Positions 10,806 through 20,819 of a stretch of 64,000 nucleotides of DNA are shown piece by piece. The notes under the pieces are model-generated. The model was not told the origin of the DNA, searched no databases, and saw nothing but the letters and a program-made list of their open reading frames with translations. A program made the translations under genes and the position numbers. Positions within the stretch are counted from its first letter, which is position 1. Every line of letters begins with the position of its first letter. The DNA is from Rutpela maculata (taxonomy: Eukaryota > Arthropoda > Insecta > Coleoptera > Cerambycidae), in contig OW386289.2 of the NCBI GenBank assembly GCA_936432065.2, forward strand, positions 88,533,736 through 88,597,735, written 5' to 3'.

Positions 10806-11583
10806 GTTTATTCAACACCACCTAGAGATTAAAGCCAGACAACCAACTGACATGACGTCACGCTTCAACGGCTGTCAAGTGTAGTGTCAAATGTATCTTA
10901 TTGTTTATTCTGTGTTTTAAACGTGTAAATGTGATCTAAAACCCCCATCTAAAACAGTCAACAAATAATACATTCTAGTGATAGTTATAAAATACTTAAT
11001 TGCCGTGCAAAATGGTAAACAAATGCTGCGTTCTTCGCTGTACTGTTAATTATGCCACCGGGGAAAAGGTACACGTTTTTAAATTTCCCAAAGATGAGAA
11101 ATTGAGAAACAAATGGATTAAAACTATTCATCGAGCAAACTTTAAAATTTCTATGCACTCTAGTGAGTTATTATTTTTAAGTCTCGTAATCTAAATCGAA
11201 CGAAACTAAAATTGAGGCTAGGTTTTCACTTATCTTATTTGAGTGACCAAATACGCTTTTCGTTAGTTAGTTTTCCCCCAGAATTTAATTAGGAACCTCT
11301 TTTATTAAAAAAAAAACCGTTTTACTTTATAAGAATTAGTAGAAGCAAATTAGAAGTGATTTTTATCGTTCTAATTACGACCAAATGTATTATGTATCTC
11401 AATATCTAAAACCAATATATGCATTTTTTTTATTATAGTATAAGTAAAACATCATTCTAAGCTTAAAAACAGCAAACATTACCGCAGGTAATAAATATTT
11501 CTTATTTGGGAGTAGTCACATGTAGTATAATAGCATTGCTTTAATGCATTACGCCGCCTTCCTCTAGGTGGTGTTGGTTTATT
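10806..11583 (+). mobile_element. P-like THAP element (10813-11576)
   Basis: Exact 15-bp TIRs: CAACACCACCTAGAG at 10813-10827 and its complement at 11562-11576. The 7-bp direct repeat GTTTATT lies at 10806-10812 and 11577-11583, and the intact LTR at 18016-18238 shows the empty site with one GTTTATT. The 764-bp element keeps a THAP-coding first exon but no catalytic domain, so it is non-autonomous. THAP exon plus short TIRs suggests the P superfamily. The usual P duplication is 8 bp, so this assignment is an inference. Confidence 0.85.
11012..11162 (+). CDS. THAP DNA-binding domain, first exon only
   Basis: The ATG at 11012 opens a ~50-residue reading frame ending at a strong splice donor, GTGAGT at 11163. 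The peptide has Cys5/Cys6 and Cys10, NYATG, then FKFPKDEKLRNKWIKTIHR, matching the N-terminal half of a THAP zinc finger (C-x(2-4)-C, a conserved Pro after the Phe, an invariant Trp). The second Cys-His pair would be on the next exon, which this element lacks. In P-type transposases the THAP domain binds the transposon ends. A non-autonomous copy that still makes it could act as a repressor, but nothing here shows expression. Confidence 0.75.
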
Positions 11584-11859
11584 GCGTTTAAATACAAAGG
11601 TATGTATCTGAATGTACGACACTAACTAAACTTAATACTGTTACTACAATCTATTTATAAGCTTCTTTATCTGTGCAATTATGCACAATTGCATCTTCTT
11701 TTGTTTAATACGGCGTCTGGATATCATAACTCCTTCATCGCTAGTGGAGAACTCGTCGGTCCTTTTAGAAAGGACCGACGTTCGTCATTTCGGTTTCTTG
11801 GGGGGTTTCTCGTGTTTTTGGGTTGCTGGTAAAGATGTTGAAAGTTGGAAAGCCTTTGA

Positions 11860-11949
11860 TCTTATATTTGTTATATATTTTCCATGATATAATTAGGACA
11901 GCAATGATAATTATTATAATCAGGGTATAGGTAAGCCAGGAATTAGATT
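11860..11949 (-). pseudogene. env: Env 3' end (membrane anchor remnant)
   Basis: Below the hAT insertion the minus strand still encodes a strongly hydrophobic Ile/Leu-rich stretch followed by basic and aromatic residues, as expected for the transmembrane anchor and short tail of an errantivirus envelope. It is cut off from the rest of env by 11950-12572. Confidence 0.5.
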
Positions 11950-12580
11950 CAGTGGCGGCTGGTGAAATTTCAATATTTTTTTTCTCGTCTGTGGCGCATG
12001 GGACCCATACGAAACTTGGGAAATAACATCTAGAGAAGCACTTCTCTAATGACCCCTAAAAAATTTTGAAAAAGCAGTTTGCGAAAAAATTTTTGAAAAT
12101 TCGCTAGCCTCCCCTGGGTCTAGGGACCCCTGTTTACTTTTATTTTTTTTTGTCATATGCATTTGACTTTTCATAAAAATGCATCGACAGATTTTGGAGT
12201 TTGTGAAAATATTTTCATTACTAACTGAGATACAACGAATTGAAATATTGTAATTTGTTAAATTGTAAATTACAAAATTTCAGTTCATTGTATTTCAGTT
12301 AGTAATGAAAATATTTTCACAAACTCTAAAATCTGTCGATGCATTTTTATGAAAAGTCAAATGCATATGACAAAAAAAAAAAAAGGAAACAGGGGTCCCT
12401 AGACCCAGGGGAGGCTAGCAAATTTTCAAAAATTTTTTCGCAAACTGCTTTTTCAAAATTTTTTAGGGGTCATTAGAGAAGTGCTTCTCTAGATGTTATT
12501 TCCCAAATTTCGTATGGGTCCCATGCGCCACAGACGAGAAAAAAAATATTGAAATTTCACCAGCCGCCGCTGATTAGATT
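11942..12580. mobile_element. hAT-like foldback MITE (11950-12572) with 8-bp TSD
   Basis: ATTAGATT lies at 11942-11949 and 12573-12580. The 623-bp element is an almost perfect hairpin around about 12260, with termini CAGTGGCGGCTGGTG and CACCAGCCGCCGCTG. A CAGTGGCGG start with an 8-bp duplication is typical of hAT. It interrupts the env gene near its 3' end and adds a false C-terminus to the upstream frame. Confidence 0.92.
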
Positions 12581-13300
12581 CAATTAAGGTTGGTTCTAAC
12601 ATCTGATCCTTTATCTCTTCTTGCAGATTTTGTGTACGTCGTGACAGGTCTGTAAATTCCTCTAAGTCCACATGGTCCATGGTTGGTATATTGGTACCAT
12701 CTCTTATAATTGAAATGTTGCTATTTATTTTCACTAATGGAATGTTTATGGGTTCAAAAGTTCTCCGAAAGTTTTTATTTGGATTAAGCTTATATTTGTC
12801 AATAACGCAATAGCATTGATCAGGAATTGTTATTAGATAATTTCCCTTGAGTTGTCTCTTTTTCTTCATCTCGCAATATGTTTCGGCTATAATAGCGGTG
12901 GGACTTGTAATTATCCATGAATTTGAGTTTTCGACCCTTTGAATTTTGGGATTGTTGATATTGATTTTTGTGAATGCACATCTGTTTTCTTCTTGGGAAA
13001 AGTCAATGAGTTGAATTTCACAGGGTTCGTTTGATGTCCTTTTTATAATAGAGTTGTGAGTACACAGGACTTTTTTCGATTCTATTTCTGTACAGGGTGT
13101 GTTCGTGTACGAGTACCAATCTGGGTTTATAAGTAGATAGCTTCTTCTGGGTATAATAGTGAAGTAAAAGTCGTTGTTCTCTACAGGCAATGGGTATAAC
13201 TTGTAGTAGTCATAAGATACGTCTCTATCAATGGTATTTTAATAATGAAATATGTATAGGAATTCTTCTGAAAAACTGAAGTTTCGCATAGTTTCTCGTA
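12573..13300 (-). pseudogene. env: Env C-terminal region, disrupted
   Basis: An open stretch of roughly 200 codons follows the N-terminal env frame in a different frame. It has several Cys residues and Asn-rich sequence compatible with the ectodomain of an errantivirus envelope (F-like) protein. It runs directly into the hAT MITE, so the original end is displaced to about 11945. Assignment rests on position and on the linked N-terminal part rather than on a diagnostic motif. Confidence 0.6.
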
Positions 13301-13302
13301 CT

Positions 13303-14172
13303 TTATAATGTTAGTTCTACTCTTTTCAGGTAATTCTGGATTTCTAATAGTTCTTTGATAAGATTAGTTGGTTTTATAATGGTTTGGTGCATTTGTCTTA
13401 AATTTGCAAATGAAATTGCTGTTGAAAGTTCATCTAAAAGATTGCAGATAAGTGACAGGGAGTGTGATAATTGGTCTAGGGTATTTTGTACAACCAATAA
13501 TTCAATGCAGCGTGCTGTTGTTTCCATTTTCTGTCCAATGTCAGCCATTGCTGAATTAACTTTCTTTTGGTTCTCTACGAGAATGGTAATTGATTTATTT
13601 GTAGTTTTAATGAGGTCATCCGTAATTGATAAGTGTTTTTCCATGTCTATTTTTAATTTGGCTTCATTGTTAAATAATTTCTTGAAATTTTGCTCATATC
13701 TTTCGCCATCTTCGGCATCTAGGTTGCCCGTGATATATTTTTCAATTGTACCAATAAAGTTAAATGCTCCTCGTGGTTTTCTAATGTGGTTTGGTAAAAC
13801 TTGTTCGAATAATGTATAGGTTCTGGTTATTTCAAAGGATAGAGTTCTATTGATTTGGAATAGGATGGTGTTTGTTAAGGAAGTTTGTTGTTTGTCGCAG
13901 GATAGATTCAGTTCTAGGTATCTGTTGATGTTTGTTAGGATTCTAATAATTTCGTCTTTTTCTTGAATAAAGGTTTCATATAACGGTTGTATGTCAAATG
14001 CGTTCATTATTTCCCATTCTAATACAATATTGTCTGCTGTACCCATGCGAATCGGTAGAAGTCCGGGGTTGTCATCTAGGGGTTTCCATTGGATGTCGTC
14101 GGCTGCTGCGAGGGTGGTGTTTGGTAGTGGAGGGGACTGTTTTGGAACCTCGTTTTTTGGGTGCTCTAACAT
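13303..14172 (-). pseudogene. env: Env N-terminal region (F-like), frame broken downstream
   Basis: A 289-codon frame starts with ATG at 14172, overlapping the end of the integrase reading, as in errantiviruses where env is expressed from a spliced message. Near residue 130 a short basic cleavage-type motif is followed by a Phe/Gly-rich segment. That matches the furin site and fusion peptide of insect errantivirus and baculovirus F-like envelope proteins. A long helical, heptad-like region follows. The frame closes at 13303 and continues in another frame, so the gene is not functional as it stands. Confidence 0.75.
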
Positions 14173-15150
14173 TGACCTTTTGACCTATTTTATATTTTTC
14201 TTGTGGATTTGTTATCTCTCTGTTCATTCTGTTGACTGTTGTTGTTTTTCGACTTTCGATTCTTTCGTAAATAACATCATCAAGTTGAGAAAGTTTCTTT
14301 CTATGTTCATCTAGTGAATAATCGAAAACTATTTAACTGGTTTTCGTATCAAATAAGTTTTTGCTTGGTGAATATCCAAAAACGACGTCGAAGGGTGTAT
14401 ATCCTGTAGCAGAATGGTTTGTGTGGTTGTAAGCAATAACAGCTAGTTTCATAAGTTCTTCGGTAGTTTACTGTTAAGTTGTGGGTCTTGTCGAAATATT
14501 CGAAGGTGTTCAATTAGTGTGGAGTGGAGGCGTTCCACAATGCCATTTGATTCTGGATGGAATAGGGTTGTGAAGTGAAGATTAATCTTGTGATAAGCCA
14601 ACAAGTTTTTTATTTGATTGTTAACGAATTCGCGACCATTATCAGTTGTGATTGCGGTTGGGGTTCCATAATGTTCGAAATAATCAATTAGGGCCTTCGC
14701 TACTTCACATGCTTCTTTGCATTGAATAGGAATTGCTTATCCAAATTTCGAAAACGAGTCTACTAGGGCTAGGTAGACTTTTTGATCAATGGTAAATGTG
14801 TCCATGAAAACGACTTCGAATGGTTTTTGCTGGGTAGGTGTTTGATTCATTGGAATTGTAGGTGGATGTCTATCGTATTTTCCTCTTTGGCATATATTGC
14901 ATTTATTGATATATTCTTGTATTGTGGTTAACATATGACTCCAATAATATTTTTGTTTCAATTTGTCATATGTTTCTTGTGAGCCTCTATGATTTGTTTT
15001 GCTTTCATGGTAAAACTGTATAATTTCCTTTATTTCTTCTTTGTTTCTTAAATATATTCTTTCTTGGGTACATCTTACTAATTTTGGGCCGTTGTTGTTA
15101 AAATATTGATTATATATTCGACAAGTCTTCGTACATTTTGTCGTTATCAA
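14173..15150 (-). pseudogene. pol: Integrase with in-frame stop
   Basis: The N-terminal part (14737-15150) has the HHCC zinc-binding signature: two His around HESKTNH and HRG, then CNICQRG. The first catalytic Asp of the DDE domain lies in a VFMDTF context. An in-frame TAA follows SKFG at about 14740. Beyond it the minus strand still reads the rest of the core (TDNGREF near 14635, then HPESNGIVER near 14560) and a basic C-terminal segment ending just before env. Integrase inserts the cDNA into the host genome; this copy is interrupted. Confidence 0.88.
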
Positions 15151-15660
15151 AATATATATATATAGAAGGTAGTTTCTTCAACTGTATGATCTCTCAATAG
15201 TTCAAGAATTTGATCGTCGTTGTCTTCCTTCGTGATTTCTGCATATAAAATAGTTTTATTTTCTACATGTAAAGTTCTGTTTCTTTTGGGATTCATTGAG
15301 ACTGTTTTTTCTTCGTCAGTGTTGTTAATAAGCAATACTGTCGCTTCGTTATTTTTTGTATTTATAAGTCCTGCTGAAATTTCTATTTGATTCGCAAATA
15401 CAATAGAATTTATTAGAGCTTTTCCATTTTTTTGTGATATTGGTATTTTAGCTACAATTTTTGTTTTAGGACTAATTCTGTATTCGTAATTATTTTCCAT
15501 TTCGTTGGTGTCGTTAGTACCTATTAGTCTTTTTCCTTCCGAAAATAATGGAATTTTTGCTGAGTCTGTTAGTAAGTAACCATTTTTAAAATCAAGGGTG
15601 GCTCCTATTTCTTGTAGTAGATCAAGGCCGATAAGTCCATCATATGTTTGATTAAAGTTA
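15147..15660 (-). pseudogene. pol: Protease C-terminus and linker; RT/RNase H deleted next to it
   Basis: The minus strand reads a GLIGLDLL-type segment typical of the C-terminal half of retroviral-type aspartic proteases (about 15620-15650), then a linker of ~115 codons (15147-15500). At about 15150-15165, beside a short TA-rich run, the reading jumps straight to the integrase N-terminus. No RT (YXDD) or RNase H coding is present anywhere in the element. Confidence 0.75.
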
Positions 15661-15920
15661 AAGTGTATACAACATTCCTGTTTTTTTAAAGATTTTTGAT
15701 ACTGGAATTTCTGCTGAATATCTATGTAAGGATATGCTGTGAGGTGTTTTTATTTGGAAAGGGTCTTCTTTAATTCGGTCTGGAAAAGATGTTTCGGCGA
15801 CTTTTACTGTAATCAATGTTTTTGTGGACCCTGTATCGATCATAAATTTGGCTTCGAGTTCTGGGATAATTATATATGGAAGATTTGTATTGGCTGCGAC
15901 GTTGATTTCTACTTGTTTTG
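15658..15920 (-). pseudogene. pol: Retroviral-type aspartic protease, frameshifted
   Basis: MIDTGSTKTLI (15811-15843) contains the Asp-Thr-Gly active-site triad of the A2 retropepsin family. The frame closes at 15658, and the C-terminal half continues in another frame. It would process Gag-Pol in an active element. Confidence 0.8.
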
Positions 15921-15926
15921 TCTGGG

Positions 15927-16370
15927 TTACTTCTTCGCATTCGGCAGGTTCGTAATATTGGTCTCCGAGGCTGGTAAGGTAAAATTTTCGTCATCGTTAT
16001 AACTTTGGTAATTTTCTGAATAGTATTCTTCGGGGTAATAGCTATTGTCAGCAATTTCTGAATCGTATGTCGGTTCTTCGTAATAGTCTGATTGATATTC
16101 GTCCCTGTTGGAAGAGGTACTAGGTATCTCTTGCAAATGTAATTCTTGCGCTGTCCATTTCGGTGCATTAGACGGTTGGGAGAATTTTGATCTTCTTGTG
16201 TTTCCAGATGAGGTATCCATTGGTTGGGGATAGGATTGTTGCGTTTTAGGTTGGAAATTGAAACGTGGTTGATTTTGGAAATGTGGGAAATTTGTGCGTT
16301 AAGTCCAGATAGGAATGTGCCATTTTTTTGTACAAATCTAATTTTTCTTTTCGTAGTTCTGGTGTTGTTG
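15927..16370 (-). pseudogene. gag: Gag C-terminal region, Tyr/Glu/Asp-rich
   Basis: The frame 15927-16220 encodes a low-complexity acidic, Tyr-rich segment between gag and protease. A stop and a frame change separate it from the gag body. No CCHC knuckle is visible, as in several errantivirus Gags. Confidence 0.6.
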
Positions 16371-16495
16371 CGTTTTAGGTTGGAAATTGAAACGTGGTTG
16401 ATTTTGGAAATGTGGGAAATTTGTGCGTTAAGTCCAGATAGGAATGTCCCATTTTTTTGTACAAATCTAATTTTTCTTTTCGTAGTTCTGGTGTT
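16238..16495. repeat. 129-bp tandem duplication inside gag
   Basis: 16238-16366 and 16367-16495 are head-to-tail copies of 129 bp with one visible difference (GGAATGTGCC against GGAATGTCCC). The length is 43 codons, so it keeps frame. It is younger than most of the decay around it. Confidence 0.95.
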
Positions 16496-17043
16496 ATATC
16501 TGCCATCTGCATTTTTGAGAGTAACAGTCTACGTAGCGATATGCTTCTGTCTGCAAATTGGCTAGCGGTTTCGTTGTGATTTTGTGTTAACATCATAAGG
16601 TCATTTAACAGGGATTCTTCATTACGTTGATCACCGAAAGTGTCTAATAAAAATGTTTTTAATTCCGGGAAAGTGAGTATAGTTCTCGCGGCTAATACTT
16701 GAGCTGCTTTACCTACAATTTTATTTCTAAAATGCAGCATCAAAAATTTAATTCTTTGTGGATTATTATCCTGTACTAACATATCTAATACTTGCTCGCA
16801 CGTGTCTAAAAATATCGGTAATTTTGAATTATCTCCATCGGATTGAGGTATGAGCTCTAAATAATCTCGAACGGTAACATCATTTCTAGCCATCGCGGTT
16901 GAATTTAAATTTTCTCGTCCTACTAAATTTGAGGTTCCGGTACTATTAGAGGTATTTGTTCCCGTATTTGTTAGAATATACTGGTTAGGACCAAATGTCC
17001 GTAAAGCAAGATTAGCTAAGGTTTCGTCGTCGGAGTCAGGCAT
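16375..17043 (-). pseudogene. gag: Errantivirus-type Gag, truncated
   Basis: ATG at 17043 opens 222 codons. A Ser/Thr/Asn-rich N-terminus is followed by a helical region (FLMLHFRNKIVGKAAQVLA, then TFLLDTFGDQR and an N-x-S-x-FADR segment) laid out like the capsid-type domain of gypsy-group Gag. The frame ends in a stop inside the tandem duplication, before the expected C-terminus. Gag would form the virus-like particle. Confidence 0.8.
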
Positions 17044-17985
17044 TAATGGTACTTTTTTTTTTTTAACTGTTTAACGTCGGCCTATTTCCGATACCAGGGC
17101 CTATCACCGACGCCAGGAGACGAGCTACCCCCAACCTGGAAATTTTGCCGAACCTCTTCCCTTAAGAAGAGTAGGGATCTTTTACTTGCCTAACATTTAA
17201 TAAACAAGGGACCGCCTGCTTTACATCCCCTCCGAAGGATGGTATATCCACTACGTAATCCTCGTCTGAAATTAATGAAATTAATGGTACTTACAAGAAT
17301 ATTAAGATGACAGAAAACATGAAGGCTCTGGTATATATAATCGATTACAATGTGATAACGAGGGATTTCAAGAGAACTCAGAAAGCTCCCAGGCGATGCT
17401 CTATTACACTTTGATTGATTATATATTTTTTTTCTTGAGCTGGACGGCGGTTATTGTCTCGTTAGTTTTAGTCGTTCTAGTCAATTTCCCTAAATAGCGC
17501 AAGGCTATGTGCTTTTAAAGATGTTTTCTTTATAGGTGTTTTCTGGCTTGGGCCAATCTTTCCTATACACGATTTAGGGTCACGTGTAGTCCTGAGAAAG
17601 AGAGTGCACGATCTTGGTTTCTTCAAGGGCTTTTGTGAAATTACTTTCACAAGTGCAAAGCCTCACTGCGCTTCCGACGAAGGGATACTGAGCGTCTGGT
17701 GGTCGTGCTCACACGTACTGAGCTGGGGGTACTCAGATTGAGATGTACCAGTTTTATAGCTCAGGGTGTGGAAGGATATTTTAAGGATAGGTACAAAGGA
17801 ATGGTATGGCTAGATATGCAGAGTATATCTTCTTTGCTTGAATTCACTGATTCACTTGATTAATTATCTTCTTAAAAATTATTTGTTTACCAACGGTATG
17901 GTAAGGGGTTGCAGGTCTTCTTTGGTTAGTCGATGGCATGACGAGTTTTCCGATATTCTCTCGAAATTACTCCAAAGAAAATCCC
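17044..17985 (-). other. 5' leader of the provirus
   Basis: Non-coding stretch between the primer site and the gag ATG. It is more GC-rich than its surroundings and has scattered short hairpins. It probably held the packaging and dimer signals; none can be assigned. Confidence 0.5.
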
Positions 17986-17998
17986 TATGACTGCGCCA
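17986..17998 (-). promoter_or_regulatory. Primer-binding site, tRNA-Ser type
   Basis: The minus strand reads TGGCGCAGTCA, matching the start of the tRNA-Ser-type PBS used by 297/17.6-like errantiviruses. It lies 17 nt from the LTR edge as defined by the two copies. Either the spacer is real or the other LTR has lost its last 17 bp. Confidence 0.65.
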
Positions 17999-18015
17999 GC
18001 TATATTTTGTCGAGC

Positions 18016-18238
18016 AGTTTAGGTTTTTTTAAAAAATGTAAATTTTTTATTTAAACAAACTTTTGACAATTAATAGCGAATGAGTTTATTGCGTTTAAAT
18101 ACAAAGGTATGTATCTGAATGTACGACAATAACTAAAATATAATACTGTTACTACATCTATTTATAAGCTTCTTTATCTGTGCAATTATGCACAATTGCA
18201 TCTTCTTTTGTTTAATACGGCGTCTGGATATCATAACT
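18016..18238 (-). repeat. 5' LTR, 223 bp, intact
   Basis: Matches the split LTR at 10738-11731 end to end. It contains TTATTTAAACAAAC and a TGCAATTATGCACAATTGCA inverted word. It supplies the uninterrupted GTTTATT site used to define the P-like insertion. Confidence 0.9.
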
Positions 18239-19020
18239 CGCGACTTTCCACCTTTTCCAATTTTACCGAAAGACGAGCGTTTTCCGTTGTATGAAAAATT
18301 TATAGATGCTGTACTTTTTCAAAATGTAGTCGCGAGAAAAATTAATGAAACGCGCGAGAAAAAAATTGTCCGACAAAAATTTTGGACGTTAAGGGTGTCT
18401 TCCACCCTAAACATGCCGAAATAACGACTTTAAAAAACTCTGTGATAACCAGCTGATTTTTTCAAGATTGCTTAATAAAAATATATAATCCAATTTTTGA
18501 ATTGTCCGACAAAATATATTTTCCGATTGTACAGTCCGATGCGTGGAAATCGTCGGTTTCATGACGACCAAAAATTTATTAATAACTGTCAATCTGACGT
18601 AACGCGGTATCACTTTATCAGACTTGGGATTGACACTACTGATAGCAAAGCTGGAGAGGGTAGAAGTGACTTTTTGGTTTTAATCAAATCATACTACAAA
18701 AATAGCGAAATAAATCGAAAAGATATTGACCCTATGCAAGTAAACTCTGCAAAAACAAGTAGATATAAGAGATATTTACTTAAACCGGTCAATACACGCC
18801 GATGTCCTGATTGTTCGACCGAAAAAAAAAAACGCGGCACTTTGATCGCACTTGCCAGCTTCACTTTTTATGCCAATTATGGAAATACAAACACCTCCAA
18901 TACGCTCTTTCACAAGTAAGTTCGTCGACCTATTACTAACCTGGTCAACAACAGTAGTGTATCTTCGCAAATTTGCTAATAATTTAATACACTAAATTAC
19001 CTCAGAACTCTCTAAAATTT
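18239..19020. other. Unrecognised; possible decayed frame
   Basis: The plus strand has a 140-codon frame (18497-18919) with no motif I recognise, and TTGTCCGACAAAA occurs twice (near 18368 and 18503). Nothing confirms coding. Confidence 0.3.
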
Positions 19021-19094
19021 TGCAGGGCTTTCCCACATTGAAGACTAGTACACCATTTTATTTTCCGCATATCATAGTAGATCACGTTGTATAT

Positions 19095-19215
19095 AGCGCT
19101 AAATGACGTCGCTGGGCTGTGACATAATAACATTATTTTTACGTCATTATTACGTAATTCCAGGGGTCAAAATGACGTCTCAATGTGACCAAAAAATGAC
19201 GTTAAAATGACGCCA
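19095..19215. promoter_or_regulatory. Cluster of TGACG motifs
   Basis: Within about 120 bp there are at least six TGACG/CGTCA words (ATGACGTCGC, ACGTCATT, ATGACGTCTC, ATGACGTTAA, ATGACGCCAG and others), spaced about 15-25 bp apart and ending CAGTCTGCTGTCTGAG. They resemble CRE/ATF half-sites. Function is unknown. Confidence 0.55.
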
Positions 19216-19553
19216 GTCTGCTGTCTGAGATTTATATAACTTAAATATTTTTACCACCAAGTTTACTAAATGGAGCATTTAATATTTGAACTGTAAAATT
19301 TCACACCACTCATTAACAATAAATCTAATATTCATCAATTAAAACTTATCGACAATAACAAACAAATCACTAAATTCAGCGCAGTACTTAATTTTTAAGT
19401 TTTTAGTTGCATATAGGCAGTCAAATAGAATAGACACCTAAAATGTAAGTAGTGAAGTGCAATTTAATAATACTAGTTAATGCAAGTATTCACATCCATT
19501 GTTATAAGAAAATAGCACATATAAAAATCTTTGTTTTTTTATATATTTTGCAG

Positions 19554-19590
19554 TTCTCTGACGATGGTTGAATAAACCGAAACGTAAGAA
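19554..19590 (+). ncRNA. Type I hammerhead ribozyme motif
   Basis: In order: stem I strand TTCT; core CTGACGA (matches C-U-G-A-N-G-A); one extra T; stem II GGTT/AACC with loop GAATA; core GAA; minimal self-complementary stem III ACGT; cleavage base A; closing stem I strand AGAA. A very short stem III is known for hammerheads of Penelope-like elements and retrozymes, which cleave best as dimers. The extra U after the first core box weakens the fit. No Penelope reverse transcriptase is present nearby. Confidence 0.55.
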
Positions 19591-19599
19591 AATTAGTAA

Positions 19600-20590
19600 T
19601 TTTTATCATAAAGACCGAAAATCCCAGTATTTACATCAAGTTAATTTGATAGCAACGGCCAAGGAAATAAAAACATCTATACATAACATTTATTGGGTAA
19701 AACACCTTTCGGGGTGTGCACTTTTGTTTTTAACAACGATTATTGCGTTGTAAATAATATATAATTATAGTAAAGCAACATAGGTAAGTAGATTATATGG
19801 GCACATCACCTGTACCATTGGTATTTGTTGATTTAGAATCACGTAGCGCCTCCGCCTCATTTCCGTGTAAATAACCAATAATTCTATTGTCTCAAATTCT
19901 ATCCGTATATATCCAAATGGAGCTAAAAATGGTCCAGATAAGATCTGGCGTTTATAAAGCTGCCTATTTTTATAGGCTTTGTATCGATCAAACACCAATG
20001 TTACAGATAATTTTCACCCCACGTTAACTAGTGGATTTAAGAATGATTAAAGATAGGAAGATGGAAGGTGATGACTGTACCACGCTTATTGTTAAATCAC
20101 AGTGGTTTGGGAAAGTTTAGATGATCAGGAAATGTTAACTGAGTCGGGAAGAGTTATTGTGTAACATACACAATTTTTTGATAATATTGCACGCAGATTG
20201 AAGTGTTTGCGATTAGTTTTATACTACCGCATTTTAGAGAGGAGGCTCTAGAATTAAACCCAGCTATTAGTGGAGGACTATTACAGTTTTATTTGGGAAC
20301 CGGCCAGTAAAGCACCGATTTTAATGTTCTTTTTTTTTAAATGTTGGAAATGCAAAACGCTAAAACTTCTACAATTCAAAAAATTGCGGCTTTTATTTGT
20401 TTATTCTTTATGATTTGTTGAAATTAAAATTTTTTAATAATACTTTTTGTATAACTCGGAAACGATAATAGATACAAAAAAATATTGTGAAGGAATTTTG
20501 TAGTTTATAAAAAGACATTTAATTTAAGCCAGGGCCTTTTCTAGATGCTTGGTCGTCTGCGTGTAAGACCAAAATTAGCGCCCCCTAGGT
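19600..20590. other. No feature recognised
   Basis: AT-rich sequence with short unsupported frames on both strands and no clear repeats. Confidence 0.4.
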
Positions 20591-20819
20591 GTTTGTCAGG
20601 TGTCAAAAAATTATTTATTATACAGCATGGACCATTTTAATCTATTGTTGTCGTGTAAGCCCCCAATTAAGAAATGACCTCTACAAAAGTTGTTGGGTTC
20701 TAAGGGGGCCATCTAATTCTGTGGTCAGGCACCAGGTCCGTGACCTTGGTGAGGCCCTGTGATACCCAACTTTTTTAAATGGGAACCCCTATTTTTTATT
20801 GCAGAATCTAATTCTACGG
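20590..20819 (+). repeat. Family F repeat, left half of unit 1
   Basis: From about 20640 it matches 25600-25620 plus 26608-26720 (blocks GTCAGGCACCAGGTCCGTG, GGCCCTGTG, TTTTTTATTGCAGA, ATTCTACGGA). It stops at ATTCTACGGA, and its continuation, AAATACGTTCAAATATT, appears at 25482. Confidence 0.75.

Larger units (their letters stand above)
10738..11731 (-). repeat. 3' LTR, split by a P-like element
   Basis: The LTR occupies 10738-10812 and 11584-11731, plus one extra copy of the 7-bp duplication. Subtracting the 764-bp insert and 7 bp leaves 223 bp, the same length as the other LTR. Only scattered substitutions separate the two by eye. Confidence 0.9.
10738..18238 (-). mobile_element. Errantivirus-like LTR retrotransposon, defective
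   Basis: Two 223-bp LTRs bracket gag, protease, integrase and env remnants in minus-strand order. The LTR begins AGTTATGATATCC in element orientation, the AGTTA-type start typical of gypsy/errantiviruses. A candidate tRNA-Ser-type primer site (TGGCGCAGTCA) lies just inside the 5' LTR. The element is dead: reverse transcriptase and RNase H are absent, several genes carry stops or frameshifts, and two other transposons sit inside it. No matching 4-bp duplication is visible outside the LTRs, so at least one end may be eroded. Confidence 0.9.

Noticed and set aside
11681..11887. Frame starting in the LTR (also at 18188)
   Set aside because: It starts inside the LTR of the opposite-strand provirus and diverges where the LTR ends. 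It is a shadow.
18016..18238. Target-site duplication for the errantivirus
   Set aside because: Bases outside the two LTRs (TTAA side and CGCG side) do not match. One end may be truncated, so no duplication is claimed.
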